Shown piece by piece: positions 1-10,548 of a stretch of DNA of 64,000 nt. The stretch spans positions 62,001-126,000 of the forward strand of contig JASISA010000041.1 in NCBI GenBank assembly GCA_031771865.1, in the 5' to 3' direction. Source of the DNA: Nothophaeocryptopus gaeumannii. Its lineage: Eukaryota > Ascomycota > Dothideomycetes > Mycosphaerellales > Mycosphaerellaceae. The translations under genes were made by a program, and so were the position numbers. The notes beneath the pieces are model-generated. The model did not search any database. It was not told where the DNA came from and saw only the letters and a list, made by a program, of their open reading frames with translations. The stretch's first letter is position 1. Each line of letters begins with the position of its first letter.

Positions 1-1877
1 AGGTCTCCCGGTGAGATGTACCCTTGAACAGCCCAACCCGTCGCACACCTTTAACTTGGCGCCTTGCTCTGTCTCGATTCTTACTGACTTGCTGGGGAAG
101 AATCTTTCGAGCTTTTGTACCCTACATTCGAGCTCCAGCTGCGCTTGGCGTTGAGAGGTACGTTTTGGGCGGAGCATCGATCTGTGGACGATGGAATGGT
201 ATTTCGAGGACGAGGGGACGATGAGCATGCTCGGAGCATCGGATGTGATCGATCGGTCGAAGAGTTGTTCAAATGCCGTCGTCGTGAGGGTTGTATCGCC
301 GTGGCGGAGCTCCATCGATCACAGGAAATGTCGGCTTGGCGAGGCGGGAATGCAATGTTTTGCGCCCAGCTTGGAATTGCAACAATGAATGTCGAAACAA
401 CAGCAATCAATCTGTTTGCGACCTTCCGCTTGTCTTCCAGGTCCAGTCTCCGATACCGGCAGTTACAACCGAGCGGCTCACATGTCGTTGCCGCGGTTGC
501 AGAATCAGGAGAATTGAGAAATCGCGACGGTAGAGTCCACGAAACTCGCCATCTGGTGTTTGAACTCGGCATTTTACGGGCGAGAGATTCTGCCAAATGC
601 GTGGTATAAGCTATCATCGGCAAATGCATACCACTTGCTACCCAGGATGGCGAGAAATGATAATGCCGTCGCCCTGCAAGTAAGAAATCTGCGACTTCGC
701 ATTAATTGGCGTTACTCAGCCCTCCATTTGCGCTGCCGACTGCTGAGCTGCAACTGCGAGATCGAAGGCAACAAGCACGAGCGAGTGTTTTTCCGTCAAA
801 TTTGTCGCAACAAAGTGCAGGAATATCCCCAATCGCAATAGGCCTTGGAAACAGGCCTGAGCTGATCTCGTGGGTTATCTTCGCCATTTCCTGCTCAAAA
901 ATTCCGGGATCGAATCCAGAGCAAAAGCAAAAGTCACTCCGGCCACATTAAGGAACGAGCGTTCAAACGAGTGACTGCAAGCGACTGTCGTGTGGCCGGA
1001 GCTTGAGTGGGAAGCATCGGTCAAGTATATGACAGCAAAACGAAGCTTGTCAGCAGGTCGAACGCTCCTCGCTCTGGTTGGCTTCCTGGAAGCTGGGGCT
1101 TGGCAGCATTTTGCGTTGAGGCGCCTTTCCAGACTGCCGCTCCCATACATAACTATGCTCAGCCCCGCAGTGCTCAGAGTCGAATCGACGGGCTCGGTGC
1201 CTTGGATTGCTCCTTCGCTACTCATAGCGCGTGCACGCTCTCGTCGTGGGGGCGAGGCTTTAAGAGGATGAAGAGCGCGTCCATCAAAGCTCATTTTTTG
1301 TGAACTCTCGATGGACTCGATTTCTGCTCAGCTGTTCGGCTCCCAGGTCCATACCATGTCCTCCCGCCTCTTGCGACGAGCAGGCATGAAGGCGAGCCCG
1401 CTGTTTCAATGCACCATCTGCGTTCTTCTCTTCCTCTTGCATCACAACCCACGAGTCGATTTAAGACCACAGGGGCCGCGTCGAATTTTGTCGTAGTAGA
1501 GCAGGGCGGATATCAAGACTTCGTCATGATTCGCTACAAACGAGGGCAATCCAAAGCCGGTCAGGTCGCGATCGCGTGATCTGGCGGAGATCGGGAGAGC
1601 GATTCATGCGTTGAACGGAATGTCGTAGATTCCAAGAGGGAGCAAGGTGAAGTTGAAGTGGGAGCCAGACAGAGCCACTCGGCCCGGGTGGTAGAACTAT
1701 ACGCTCTGTGGCACCAGCCAAGACAGACCGCAAGTGTGTCTCGCCTGTCCTCATCGTGACAGAGCTGAGGACAGAGGAAGACAAGTCTTTTGGAACGTCT
1801 TCTCCACCGCGCTGACCTGTCAGTCGCGAGATAGTGGCAATGGCACAGCCTTGCTTTTCGCATGACATGATACGATA
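1..1877. other. Intergenic, no supported gene
   Basis: Several overlapping short open frames occur on both strands (for example 115-609 + and 875-1294 -), but none shows a recognisable domain, biased composition or splice structure. I see no gene here. Confidence 0.5.
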
Positions 1878-2412
1878 ATGCGTCTAATCCATACTACATC
1901 CTTGAAGCTGGTTGAGTTCTCCGAGGATGATATCCCATACTATCAATACGCCACCTTGAGTCACCGCTGGACTGATGACGAAGTTACTTTCAAAGAGTAT
2001 CGCAAAATTCTCAAGGGGAAGAGCATCGGCTATCGCAAAATCACAAGAGCGTACGAGCTGGCACGAGCAAGGAATCGCACGTACATATGGATTGACACGG
2101 TCTGCATGAACAAGAGATCGAGTGCAGAGCTCAGTGAAGCTGACAACTCCACGTACAGATGGTAAAGAAAGCACAAGCAGTCACGCATTTCCACCCCGAT
2201 GACTGACGAAATCAGGTACCAACGCTCTGCCGAATGCTACGTCCACCTTCACGACGTCTCAGCCTCTTCGACTCAAGCCGGTCGAGCACTCCTTGACCAG
2301 TTCCGGCAGTCATCCTGATTCACGCGAGGCTGGACACTTGAAGAGGTATCCCATGGAGAGGAGAAAGGATGTCGGGATGATGCATTTTTATATTCAGCAG
2401 GCTGGTCTCTAA
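1878..2412 (+). pseudogene. HET-domain (heterokaryon incompatibility) protein, broken N-terminal part
   Basis: The frame opens with the start of a fungal HET domain: a YATLSHRW motif near residue 26, then the IDTVCMNK motif. An intron with GT at 2162 and AG at 2215 joins TG|G so that the YRWY motif is restored, followed by an AECYVHL-type strand. The reading frame meets TGA at 2316-2318, exactly where HET proteins usually carry Trp before the FTRGWTL motif, and that motif follows in the same frame. After about 2,410 the frame closes and I cannot follow the domain. HET domains trigger non-self recognition cell death in filamentous ascomycetes, and this copy is probably dead. A very short expressed product ending at 2316 cannot be excluded. 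Confidence 0.75.
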
Positions 2413-3524
2413 CACTGAGCACCAACTCACGGCTCTTGGTCGCCGCCGTAAATTGACAATCTTCGCATCTCGACCAAAGCGCCAAGCCAGACTGGTTCCA
2501 ACACCTGCTCTGTCTTCCCATGGAAAGCAAGATATGCCGTCAGTATCTCGCGTTCGTACAGAGGGAGTCCTTCAGGGACGATAGCGGTGTGTCGAAGAGG
2601 TCGGGCTATGTCGTCGGTGTCGATGTATGCGCTCTTGGAATACGCTGTGAGTTACCAGGAGCAAATATGAATGTATGATCGATCATTGGGGTGGTCGGAT
2701 GCAGAAATTGCGCCTCATCCACATCTTCGTGTTTAATTTTGCGCTGTCTTCATGGCTGAAGTCCAGTGGAATTTGCAGTATTAGTAGCTTCATCAGTAAG
2801 CCGCCCCAAGATGCGGCCAGTGATATGACTTTCTGATACTCCAGTCAATACTCCAGTCAACATTGTAGATGTCCGGCCGAAATGAGATTTTGAAACTCCG
2901 TGAGCCCGTTGACCGGTTTCGACGGCGCAGATCAGGCGTCACTCTGCAATCTCTTCTTCGCCGCGCGCACTACGGTCACTCAACCAAAATGCCGTCTGGA
3001 AAGTGATGATGAATAACACATCAAACGCAGAGATTAGGCCGGCAGCATGGCGTTTCTGATAAGCGGGAGTGGTGTGTGGTGTTTGAAGCGGAAGCGGGTG
3101 TTGATGTTGATGATGCTGCGTGTCGTTGGAACGAAAGCCCCTAGATCTGAACAAAAAAGTCCGTGCACTTCCGCAGCTAAGTTTGAGGGAAGGTGCGATC
3201 GCAAATGATAAAAGCACAGCTCTTTCCCTCGCCGCACCGCGGCCTCCCCTCCATCTCCCCACGCGTAGCTCTCATCACGCAGCACCGCACATCCCCTCCG
3301 CCACTTCCCCTTCCACTTCACACGGGCCGGGCCTTGTTTCACGTTGGCCGGTCGCCGAGTCGGTCCTGTGTGCAAGTGCAAACACACATCATTTAACGAT
3401 ATCGAAAGGACAGTACGCCTGTAGTAGGAAGAAGGCGCTTCTGAGCGCGCGTTCAGCGCCTTTCGGGCGTTCGGGCGATTGATTCACAGCTTCACGAAGC
3501 ATCAGGAGGAGAAGGAGCGTTGTA
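2413..3524. other. Intergenic, 5' region of the NC2-alpha gene
   Basis: No coding signal is seen. From about 3,190 to 3,390 the plus strand is rich in C and T, as in many fungal promoters and 5' leaders, and it precedes the ATG at 3525. Confidence 0.5.
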
Positions 3525-4382
3525 ATGGATTCGTCCTACCCGCGATCTCCAGATCTCTCTGGCGTCGGCATTCCCCAGAGCCCCGATTTAAATAATCTTC
3601 CACTCCCCGAACATAGGCCAGAGTCCCCAGATCTTTCGTCACTTGGCTCACCGCGCTTTGGATCTTTCGCACACTATCAAGCGCAGACTCATTCACAATC
3701 ACAAGCACAACGCTTCCCCGGCGCATTCGGCGGCAACACGAGCCATTACACCGGTTACCAGCAGACCTCCGTTCCCCAACTGTCGCCGTACAACCAGCAA
3801 TTTCAACCATCGCACACCATGAATCCGCGACGGGTCAAGAACGAGTCCGAAGACGACGACTACATGCCTGATGCGCCAGACACCAAGCGACCGCGCCGCG
3901 TTAAGCAAGAAACGGGCATGTCGATGAACGGCCAACCCGCCGCCTTCGCGCCTTCCGCACAATTCAAGACCGAAAGCAGCGATCCCACGCTCGGCTGCCA
4001 GCTCAAAACCTCTTTCCCCGTCGCACGCATCAAGCGCATCATGCAGGCTGATGAGGATATCGGCAAGGTTGCGCAGGTCACACCGACTGTGGTCAGCAGC
4101 GCGCTGGAGCTGTTCATGATCAAACTCATCTCAGCAGCAGCACACCAGGCAAGAGGACCAGAAGGAGAAGCTGCCGCCGCATCCAAGGGCCCGCGACGGG
4201 TTCTGGCGCAACACCTGAAGAAGGCTATACTGGCAGATGAGAAGCTGGACTTCTTGGAAGAGATCGTCTCCAAGGTGCCTGACGCCCCATCCAAAGCCAA
4301 GAAGGAGAATGGCAGCGACTCGGAGGATGCGAAGCCGAAGAAGAAGGGCAAGAAGAGAAAGGATTCTGGTGATGACTTTTGA
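3525..4382 (+). CDS. bur6: Negative cofactor 2 alpha (Dr1-associated corepressor, Bur6/DRAP1)
   Basis: This is a single-exon protein of 285 residues. The C-terminal half holds a CBF/NF-Y type histone fold: a TSFPVARIKRIM motif at about residues 165-176, an acidic DEDIG turn, a long helix with SALELFMIKLI, then a QHLKKAI helix and an LDFLEEIV segment. This order is that of NC2-alpha, which pairs with NC2-beta (Dr1) on TBP-DNA and controls RNA polymerase II initiation in the nucleus. The N-terminal 150 residues are low-complexity and carry three SPDL repeats plus Pro/Gln-rich sequence. The C-terminus is a Lys-rich tail ending DSGDDF, likely a nuclear localisation signal. An insertion of about 15 residues separates helices 2 and 3 (EGEAAAASKG), longer than in yeast or animal forms. 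I recognise the family from these motifs; the partner is inferred. Confidence 0.88.
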   Translation: MDSSYPRSPDLSGVGIPQSPDLNNLPLPEHRPESPDLSSLGSPRFGSFAHYQAQTHSQSQAQRFPGAFGGNTSHYTGYQQTSVPQLSPYNQQFQPSHTMNPRRVKNESEDDDYMPDAPDTKRPRRVKQETGMSMNGQPAAFAPSAQFKTESSDPTLGCQLKTSFPVARIKRIMQADEDIGKVAQVTPTVVSSALELFMIKLISAAAHQARGPEGEAAAASKGPRRVLAQHLKKAILADEKLDFLEEIVSKVPDAPSKAKKENGSDSEDAKPKKKGKKRKDSGDDF

Positions 4383-4490
4383 GAGGATTCCGCGTGTGTT
4401 CCACAGTGTGCTCACTGAGGCTTAGTCACTGAGTCAAGCGTCGAAGCAAACGGCAGCAGAAAGAAACACCCTCTGTCCAACAGCGTCAGT

Positions 4491-4808
4491 ATGGAGGCCG
4501 AGGCGGAGGACGGTCGAGTTACTAGTACCAGACGCGGAGCTCTTGAAGCAGTCTTTCAACTAGACCCAGCCCTCGCAGGTACAGCTGTCGAACCGCCATC
4601 TGCCAGCTCAGTCAAGAAAGAGGAGGCTATTCGATCGAACAAGAATGCGCACCCCAGCAGGCCATCGTCCAGCGCTGCAACGCCTGTCAAATCGATGTCG
4701 CGCTCCGATTCGAAGCGTTCCGAACGCTCCGCTCCCGCCTTGAGTCCTGGTGGATTGAGCTATACCAGCCAGCGCACCGGCTACCCCGATTCCGACGAAG
4801 AGGGTTGA
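4491..4808 (+). CDS. Small serine-rich hypothetical protein
   Basis: An ORF of 105 residues begins 108 bases after the stop of the NC2-alpha gene on the same strand. The protein is rich in Ser, Ala, Lys and Arg, has an acidic start (MEAEAEDG), a short helical stretch around ALEAVFQLDP, a disordered Ser/Lys middle and an acidic end (YPDSDEEG). No domain, signal peptide or membrane segment is seen. It could be a small nuclear protein or a chance ORF in the 3' region of the neighbour. Function unknown. Confidence 0.45.
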   Translation: MEAEAEDGRVTSTRRGALEAVFQLDPALAGTAVEPPSASSVKKEEAIRSNKNAHPSRPSSSAATPVKSMSRSDSKRSERSAPALSPGGLSYTSQRTGYPDSDEEG

Positions 4809-5070
4809 GAACACACGAGCCTGGAATGGGGTGTCTTCAGGGACATATATCACAATGCTGCTGTCGAAAAAGGAAGGCCCAGGGTTGCCCAGCAAATGCT
4901 GGTGTGAAGATGGGCAACGATCCGGCAAGGGCCAGCTATGTACATGTAGCTGTATGTTATAACGAACAATTGATGATGACGAACAGGTCCGCGTACATGT
5001 ATCTTAGGTCTCTACTCTCTTCTCTTCGTCTCTTTCAAGACTAAACCCAAACAAGAAGCTTTCGCTCACC

Positions 5071-5471
5071 ATGGCTACCTAACCAAAGACCCTCGCAGAC
5101 ATCAAGAACAAAAGACTCCTCCGAACCCAAGGCCTCGTCAACGGACAATGGACCAACTCAACCTTGACCAAAGCAACTTTCGACGTAATCGACCCAGCAA
5201 CCTTCGTTACGACTGAGAGTATTGCGAGAAGCTGGAGGGTCGCGGAGGCGCTTGAAGTTGATGAGTATCGCACCATGTTTGATGTCTGTGTTCTGGTACT
5301 GACTCCATGTTTAGAATGATCGGCATCAATGTCGGGGTGCTCACTGCTTGCGAGAGTCCTTTCGGTGGCGTGAAAGGCGGCGGCTTTGGAAAAAAAGGTG
5401 GCACTCAGGGTCTCGAGGTGTACCTCACTGTGAAGAACATGCTGATCAAGGTACCATCATCGAAACTTTGA
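5071..5471 (+). pseudogene. Succinate-semialdehyde dehydrogenase relic with internal deletion
   Basis: Codons from 5071 read like the start of an SSADH-type aldehyde dehydrogenase (GLVNGQW, then FDVIDPAT), but the fourth codon is TAA (5080-5082). In the same frame the text jumps at about 5,210 to the C-terminal part of the same family: ARSWRVAEALEV, then across an intron (GT at 5265, AG at 5314) to MIGINVG, the SPFGGVK motif and GLEVYLTVK. Roughly 380 residues, including the catalytic Cys and Glu and the NAD site, are missing, and the junction is in frame. Family members are about 480-530 residues long. The frame ends at 5469-5471. It is a dead fragment of a GABA-shunt or related enzyme; the specific substrate is inferred from similarity of the ends only. 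Confidence 0.8.
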
Positions 5472-5885
5472 GAGTGCTCGAAGGAGATGGAGTTCTGAGT
5501 CGGTGGTAGGTCTCTAGATCGAAACTAGAGATTGTGCTGTTGTTATCGCAGGCAGCATGCTCAATCTACGAGCAGGCTCCTTTCAGTCCCTTTGAACAGT
5601 ATATGCTGCAGGTCTCGTAGACAGTACTTGTCGCAGGCTTCCTGCTTCTGCTGACTTACTTCCTTCCTGGGAATTCGAACTTCATTCACTGACCGTTGGC
5701 GCTAAACCTTATTCCACCGGTCATGGAGCCCGACTCATGCAGGGTCTAGACGCTGCAAACGCTTTCTTCTCACTCGTTCGCTTTTCGCAAAGCACACTGC
5801 AACCACATGTCTCGTATAACACCATTACAATCAGCATCACCATGGTCAACAAACCACCAGCTTCCACACCTGGAAGCCAACACGA

Positions 5886-6734
5886 ATGGCAAGGGCAATG
5901 CGATTACATTCTTCAACGTTATACGCACTAACTACAGACTACAGGAATCCATACGGCCCCACAATCATCGTCGTAGTCGGTCAAGAGCCCCGAGAGATCA
6001 CCTTCAACGTCTCAGAGACCATGATCTGCTTCTACTCAAGCTACTTCCGCTCAATGTCCGCAGACCACATACTCGACTCTCCTTCAACTGGTGGCGAGAT
6101 CCGACTCCCCGGCGAAGACCCCGACATCTTCACCATAGTACTCAACTACCTCTACCATCGATGCTTCACCACCTGCAATACCCATCCAGCCCAGCTTTTC
6201 ACCTGGGACAATCTCATCGACATCTACTCTTTCGGCGCAAGGCGCGCGATGCCGCTGATTCAGAACGTGACAGTCAACGCCTTCGCGCAGAAGATTCGAG
6301 AGACCAAGACCGTTCCAGACCGCTGGTCCGTCGAGTATCTCTGGGAGAAGACACGCGGCGGCGCCTCCCTGCGCAAACTGCTCGTCGACCTTGTCCGAGC
6401 CATGTGGATACCGGACATGCACAAGCACCGAGTCTGGGATGCGCTCGCAGGTGGCGAGAGCGATGATCCGGAGCGACTGATCGACATGATGGAGAAGTTG
6501 GAGAAGAGCACACATTCAGTACGGGTAAGTCAAGCAACGTGGCGGCGGGTGCAGGCGTGCGAGTGGCATGCGCATGAGCGCAATGTGCGATGCGAGGCGG
6601 CAGATGACGAGGTGTTGTTGGATCGGGGCAGGGCTGAGGAGGATCAGCGGCCTGAGTTTGAGAGGGGCGGGAGGGGACCGCATTTGGGGATTGGGACTGC
6701 GGATGAGAGCCCGAGTGCGTATTTTGGATTGTAG
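5886..6734 (+). CDS. BTB/POZ-domain protein (first of three in the window)
   Basis: The ORF of 282 residues has a BTB core: a short strand IIVVVGQE, FNVSETMICFYSSYFRSM (the usual 'hold your hand' helix), then LPGEDPDIFTIVLNYLY. A helical region of about 110 residues follows, with the pattern common in fungal BTB proteins (AQLFTWDNLIDIYSFGARRAMPLIQN). Near the C-terminus lies C-x2-H-x-H-x5-C (CEWHAHERNVRC), shared with two other BTB genes at 58.5 and 59.7 kb. The first 20 residues from ATG 5886 look unnatural. A possible alternative is an upstream exon from ATG 5840 joined through a GC-AG intron ending at the CAG before GAATCC (about 5,945). Fungal proteins of this type are of unknown function; some BTB proteins are Cullin-3 adaptors. 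After the H/C motif the sequence is low-complexity, so the true 3' end is uncertain. Confidence 0.72.
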   Translation: MARAMRLHSSTLYALTTDYRNPYGPTIIVVVGQEPREITFNVSETMICFYSSYFRSMSADHILDSPSTGGEIRLPGEDPDIFTIVLNYLYHRCFTTCNTHPAQLFTWDNLIDIYSFGARRAMPLIQNVTVNAFAQKIRETKTVPDRWSVEYLWEKTRGGASLRKLLVDLVRAMWIPDMHKHRVWDALAGGESDDPERLIDMMEKLEKSTHSVRVSQATWRRVQACEWHAHERNVRCEAADDEVLLDRGRAEEDQRPEFERGGRGPHLGIGTADESPSAYFGL

Positions 6735-8820
6735 GACAAGAGGCAGGCGATGGACCGGAGGATGGAGAGGATCAGGAAAGAGCATGAATTGGAGCAAGCT
6801 GGAGCACCTTGTCTCGCTTTTGGCGTAAATGGGTAAGCTTCCTCGAAGCACTACCTGATGCAGATCCCAATGAACAGAGGAGAGGTGCTAAATTTGTTCC
6901 AGGTCATTGAATCATACTGGCGCTCTCCAGGAATGCGAAGACCGCTAAGCGGTCAAGAGCGCAGTCAATAGTCTGCAAAATGCCACCCGAGGTCGAGTTG
7001 ATTCAGGTACTATCGCCTCACATCCATCGTTTCCCATGTTCCTACTCTCCAGGACCGTAAAGCGTCTAAGCACTCGCATTCCAGGTCCTGGGTGCGTATC
7101 AGTGGAGGACATATTGCGCGTGTTTCCGCCACACATCAATCAATCCCATAGATGCACTCTCCGAATACGACAAAGCTTCGAAGTACCCATACTCTAAGTC
7201 CGTGTGGCGCAGAGGGCCAGAAAACATCGAGCAAAACCAAGTGATAATGCCGCACATCATGCGTTCTCGTGCGGGTGCTCTCCGACGACATCCAATCTTC
7301 TAAGCATCCGTCTTCCATCCCCGTATGCCCATGATTCCAGCACTTATCGAGCGCACTCAGATCTCATCACCTCACGCCGATCCCTCAGCCCACCTCCGAT
7401 TCCTGAGCACCACAATACTTCTTACAATAATATCCCATCTACACACCCACAATCGTCAGCAAAACCCCTCCACCCCTTTTACTCCCTCACATTTTCACTT
7501 CTTACTCTCGCCTCATCCCCACCAATATGCTTTCCCTTCGAAGGACATTGCACGCCGGCATACGTATAATCCGTACACTTATCACTCGGCCCATCACCCG
7601 TGTTCCCATTCCTAGAGTACTGACATATACAGTTCGAGGCTTCGGAGAGGATCTCGTAGTCTATGTACCAGGTGTAAGAGACGGACCAGAGGGTGCCGCC
7701 TGGAGTGAAGAGGCGGCGGTTTGTGACGCAGACGACGTTGTGGTGGAGATCGGCGAGGAGTCTAGAAAGAGAGCAGGGTTTCCAGGGAGAGATGGATCTG
7801 GGTGGGAGTGGAGGGGAGGAGAAAGGGTACCCGGAGAAGAAAAGCGCTGCCGAGAGGACGAAAGAGGTGGAGTTCTATAGTGAAGCACGAGTTGTGAAGA
7901 GGTGCGTGAAGGATCTCTGTGGAAAAGTTTCCCAGTGAAGCTGTTGATCTGCAATCCCTTATTGTTTCTAGAAGATCTCTAGACTTTCAAGTACTGTCAT
8001 CGTACGGCTGTTAATATCTTCATCTCATAGGCTTGCAGCGTATTCGCCAAGATCTGGCTCGTCCATGTCTGAGATTGCACTCAGTCCCAGCACCACGTGT
8101 GAGCCAGAGACCGCCAAGAGGACGACCTCATGATATCGCGTTAGCAGAGACGCTATAGGACTACTACGGTCGAGCTTGTGGTTGCCATATCTGGTATTAG
8201 TACTGGTGCTCCCCTACGTGCTGCCTCTCCGGTCGTTTCTCGCACTTGCTCAACTTTACTTGACTGCTCGCGCGAACTCTTCGGGATCTAGGACAGCCAG
8301 AGCTCTATCCCTCTTCTCAGCTTTTGGTGCCCGCTGTAACGATGGAGAGCGAAGTATCACCGTAGGACTGCGCTATCGGTTTCGGTGTCGGCCACCAGGG
8401 CTTGTTCAACGTGGAGCTGCCATTGTAAAGAGCTCGAGGTGCTACACAATAAATGTAATGTCAATTGAGGCGCTTTTTGTCTGCGGCTTTGCTCGCTGAA
8501 TGTGGTGAGCTGAGGCAGAGATCAACCTGAGATGTGGGTAGCAATGAGCACCGGCCTCAAGAGAGATGTGGTCAAGGATCTGAAGAAAAGGGCAACGTCG
8601 CCCGAGAGACCCGGAGCTGCAACTACAGACATCGTCCCCGATCGCTCTGCTCCGCTCGTCTCTCCTTGGGCAGCCGCAGAAGTAAGCCAAGCAATCGAAT
8701 CTCGTTCATCGCATAGAAATGGGCTCAGCGTTGAGTCAATGACACAAAATTCGTATTGTGCGGCTTACTGGCCGCGACTGGGTATTTTCGGCACCGTCCG
8801 ACGCATCAGGCGTTCAGACC
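6735..8820. other. Intergenic, with one weak ORF
   Basis: I see no supported gene. An ORF at 7527-7880 (+) begins with an Arg-rich amphipathic stretch (MLSLRRTLHAGIRIIRTL) that resembles a mitochondrial presequence, but the rest has no recognisable fold and competes with a second plus frame (7693-7938) and a minus frame (7661-7954). The C-rich tract 7,340-7,510 could be a leader. Confidence 0.4.
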
Positions 8821-10548
8821 TCAGAGCTTGTACACTTCCTTCTCCTTCTCCAGACTAGACTTGATCTCATTCGCCTCCTTCACATGCCCTTCTTCTGCCT
8901 CTTCTTCCGCCAGCCAGCCTTTGCACATCCGTACTGCCTTCTCCCATTTCCTGAACATCTTCTTACTGGCAGCTTCATCCATTTTCGGTTCAAAGGTTGT
9001 CTGTCCAGCAGTGTTGACCTCTTTCAATTCTTCGAAATCTTTCCACACCCCCACGGCAAAGCCTGCAGCGATGGCCGCACCGAGCGCTGTCGTTTCTCTC
9101 ATCTTCGGTCGAACGATTGGGATACCAACGAGATCCGCTTGAGTCTGCATGCAGAGCTCCGAGTTGCTCATGCCGCCATCGACTTTGAGTTCGCTCAGCT
9201 TATGCCCACTGTCTTTCTCCATTGCGTCAAGTATGGCTTTCGTTTGGAAACAAACAGCTTCCAGGGTCGCGCGTGCAATGTGTCCACGTTCGGTGTGGCC
9301 CGTTATGCCGACTGTACACGATTAGCGTAGGTCAGGGCTCTGAGAAGGAAAGGACTCACACATAGTTCCGTGAGCATCATCAATCCAGTATGGAGCAAAG
9401 AGCCCACTGAAAGCAGTCACAAATACAACACCGCCGTTGTCCTTGACAGTCTCCGCGAGCTCGGTAATCTTGTGAGATGCATGGCTGAAACCAAGATTGT
9501 TCATCAAGAACTTCACACCGGATCCTGCCACCGCGATGCTGCCCTCCAACGCATACACAGGCTTGCCTTCGAAATGGTAGGCAACAGTAGCAAGCAATCC
9601 ATGAGTGGAAATGACTGGCTTCTCGCCAACGTTATATAGTAAGAAGCACCCAGTCCCGTAGGTGTTCTTTGCCTCACCTGGTTGGAACCCCTTTTGACCC
9701 ACCAGTGCAGCTGACTGGTCTCCGAGACAGCCGGTAATAGGGAAGCCTTTTAGCGGACCTGACGACAGCTTCCCATACGAGTTCTTGTCGGAAGATCGAA
9801 CGATCTCCGGCATGTGGACCTTGCGCAGATCGAATTCATATGAGAAGAAGTCAATCATCTCATCGCTGTACTTGAGCTTGTGAATATCCATGAACATCGT
9901 CCTGCTGGCATTCGTTGGATCGGAGACGAAGACGTTGTTCTCTGGACCGCCATTGAGCTTGTACACCAACCAGGTGTCTATTGTCCCGAATGCCAAGTTG
10001 CCCGCATCGTACGCCTTTTTCACTCGATCGGAGTTCTTGAGTAGCCATAACAGCTTGGTGACAGAGGGATATGTCGATATCGGAAGACCGCAAATGTCGG
10101 TAAGCTTGTCGCTGCCTGGCCGTGCCTTCAGCTCTCTTGCCAGCGCTGCTGTGCGTGTGTCGGTCCAGACAATAGCGTTGTGAAGAGGTTCTCCAGTTTT
10201 TACGTCCCAGCAGACTGTCGTCTCCCGCTGGTCGGTAATGCCGATCGCCTTAATGCTGTCTCTGGAATGTCCATCCTTCTCGAACTTCTCCACCGCACCC
10301 TCTATACAATTCTCGACTGACTTTATTATCTCGTCAGGATCGTGTTCATGCTGGCCTGGCTGTGGGTATAGTTGCGTGAACTCTTCCTGGTGAACTGCAA
10401 CTGGCTCTCCGGCTTTGTCAAATATAAGAAAGCGAGTACTCGTTGTGCCCTGATCAATGCTGCCGACGAAGACTTCATCCGAGGAGGCCATCTTCGCACT
10501 CTGACCTCCGACAACTAGATTTTGGATCTTGTCGACAATAGAAGACAT
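8821..10548 (-). CDS. GUT1: Glycerol kinase
   Basis: Two exons, 10548-9360 and 9311-8821, give 559 residues; the 48-nt intron (gtgagt..acag on the minus strand) splits a Phe codon in TMFGITGHT. The protein phosphorylates glycerol with ATP to glycerol 3-phosphate. FGGY-kinase features are clear: the N-terminal SIDQGTTSTRFLIFD phosphate-binding loop, QHEHDP, TDQRETTVCWD, the GCLGDQSAALVGQ segment, the NTYGTGCF loop, then GHIARATLEA and the VDGGMSNS motif of the second actin-like lobe. An upstream in-frame ATG at 10623 would add 25 residues rich in Arg and Leu, perhaps a mitochondrial targeting peptide; I chose MSSIVDK at 10548 as the more usual start. The gene is divergent from an aquaglyceroporin 2 kb away, which suggests joint use in glycerol assimilation. 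Confidence 0.95.

Noticed and set aside
81..629. Overlapping frames on both strands at the left end
   Set aside because: Both products are Arg/Ser/Cys-rich and neither shows a domain, splice structure or codon preference.
3034..3482. ORFs on both strands upstream of NC2-alpha
   Set aside because: They lie in the C/T-rich leader and promoter, and their low-complexity text follows from that composition.
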